A stretch of 64,000 nucleotides of DNA from an uncultured Lachnospiraceae bacterium (GTDB lineage Bacteria; Bacillota; Clostridia; Lachnospirales; Lachnospiraceae), in the NCBI GenBank assembly GCA_944380605.1, contig CALWIA010000027.1, positions 1-64,000 on the forward strand, written 5' to 3'. Under the pieces are notes generated by a model that had not been told where the DNA came from, searched no databases, and saw only the letters and a program-made list of their open reading frames with translations. Within the stretch, counting starts at the first letter, position 1. Every line of letters starts with the position of its first letter. Positions 63,695-64,000 of this stretch are shown here, piece after piece. Position numbers and translations under genes: made by a program.

Positions 63695-64000
63695 ATGGCA
63701 GGAAACAACCGGGATTACGCTCCTGTGTACCGCTTCGCCGTACAGCTTGGAGACACCAGCTACGAGAAGGTGTGCTTTTCCAGGGTGTCGGGACTGGAGC
63801 GGACCATGGAATTTGAGGAAATCAGCGAGGGCGGATACAACGAGTCGCCGCACCTGGTGGCGGTTCCCCACAAGCGGCATGGAGTTTTGGTGCTGGAACG
63901 GGGGATGGCTCCGGTGGACAGCTGGATCAGCCGGGTCCGGCCGGGGATGTGGCTGGGCACATGGCTGGACATCGTGCTGCTGGACGAAAAGGGAAAGCAG
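63695..64000 (+). CDS. Second tube-like protein (gp19 family), 3' end outside window
   Basis: 102 codons are present and the frame is open at the window edge. YAPVYRFAVQLGDTSYEKVC and VSGLERTMEFEEISEGG match the second tube protein of eCIS clusters, which links tube to baseplate. GGAGG lies 6 nt before the ATG. The rest of the system (LysM protein, spike, baseplate, tape measure, cargo) should lie beyond 64000. Confidence 0.85.
   Translation, partial: MAGNNRDYAPVYRFAVQLGDTSYEKVCFSRVSGLERTMEFEEISEGGYNESPHLVAVPHKRHGVLVLERGMAPVDSWISRVRPGMWLGTWLDIVLLDEKGKQ

Noticed and set aside
55095..64000. Prophage or R-type bacteriocin
   Set aside because: Sheath plus tube could suggest it, but the AAA+ ATPase, DUF6760 and second tube gene are eCIS features and there are no lysis or replication genes here. 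It cannot be excluded fully without the downstream sequence.

Overview
The window reads as a Gram-positive Clostridia chromosome, most likely a gut Lachnospiraceae. This is inferred from strong GGAGG ribosome-binding sites, sigma-A type promoters, YesM/YesN two-component pairs beside sugar-binding lipoproteins, and Firmicute-type families (DUF378, DUF3783). Most coding DNA is GC-rich. Two places are clearly more AT-rich, the first 190 bases and 24180-25690, and both look like acquired DNA. No rRNA, tRNA or CRISPR array was seen.

Layout. 1-749: tail of a winged-helix gene, then a gene-free stretch of hairpins and promoter-like repeats. 750-14174: one long co-directional run holding a low-molecular-weight phosphatase, a Gfo/Idh/MocA oxidoreductase, a DUF3783 protein, a complete Wadjet anti-plasmid system (jetABCD), a nitroreductase, and a three-gene module of LRR-like protein, VWA-like metallopeptidase and MoxR-type ATPase. 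14175-16736: a structured leader with 60-bp tandem repeats, then a sensor kinase and OmpR-type regulator. 16733-24077: YesN/YesM pair, an orphan sugar-binding lipoprotein, a creatininase-family enzyme and a sulfatase. 24136-25687: an MqsR-like/Panacea toxin-antitoxin pair. 25972-35735: DEAD-box helicase, NagA, a MalY-type aminotransferase, GH4 and GH88/105 enzymes, two AraC regulators and a TIM-barrel isomerase. 35737-46813: a second YesN/YesM pair, a full sugar ABC importer without its ATPase, and a sugar-acid dehydratase, DapA-type aldolase and GH1 glycosidase. 46885-51211: potABCD with a PuuR-like regulator. 51440-55057: lactonase, chorismate synthase, RpiB and a 2-hydroxyacid dehydrogenase. 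55095-64000: the start of a contractile injection system (MalT/SARP-like regulator, AAA+ ATPase, charged protein, sheath, inner tube, DUF6760, second tube protein), which runs off the end.

How the genes fit together. Two paralogous modules (YesN-YesM divergent from a sugar-binding lipoprotein) each precede a catabolic operon, and the same 132-nt repeat sits at the junction in both. The first module has no permeases and may borrow those of the second. Together with the sulfatase, GH4, GH88/105, GH1, dehydratase and aldolase this points to scavenging of acidic or sulfated host or plant glycans.

The most unusual items are the regulator-linked contractile injection system with a hairpin-bridged Shine-Dalgarno site before its sheath gene, the twice-repeated 132-nt element that can fold as terminator or antiterminator, and the covarying tandem repeats in front of the sensor kinase.
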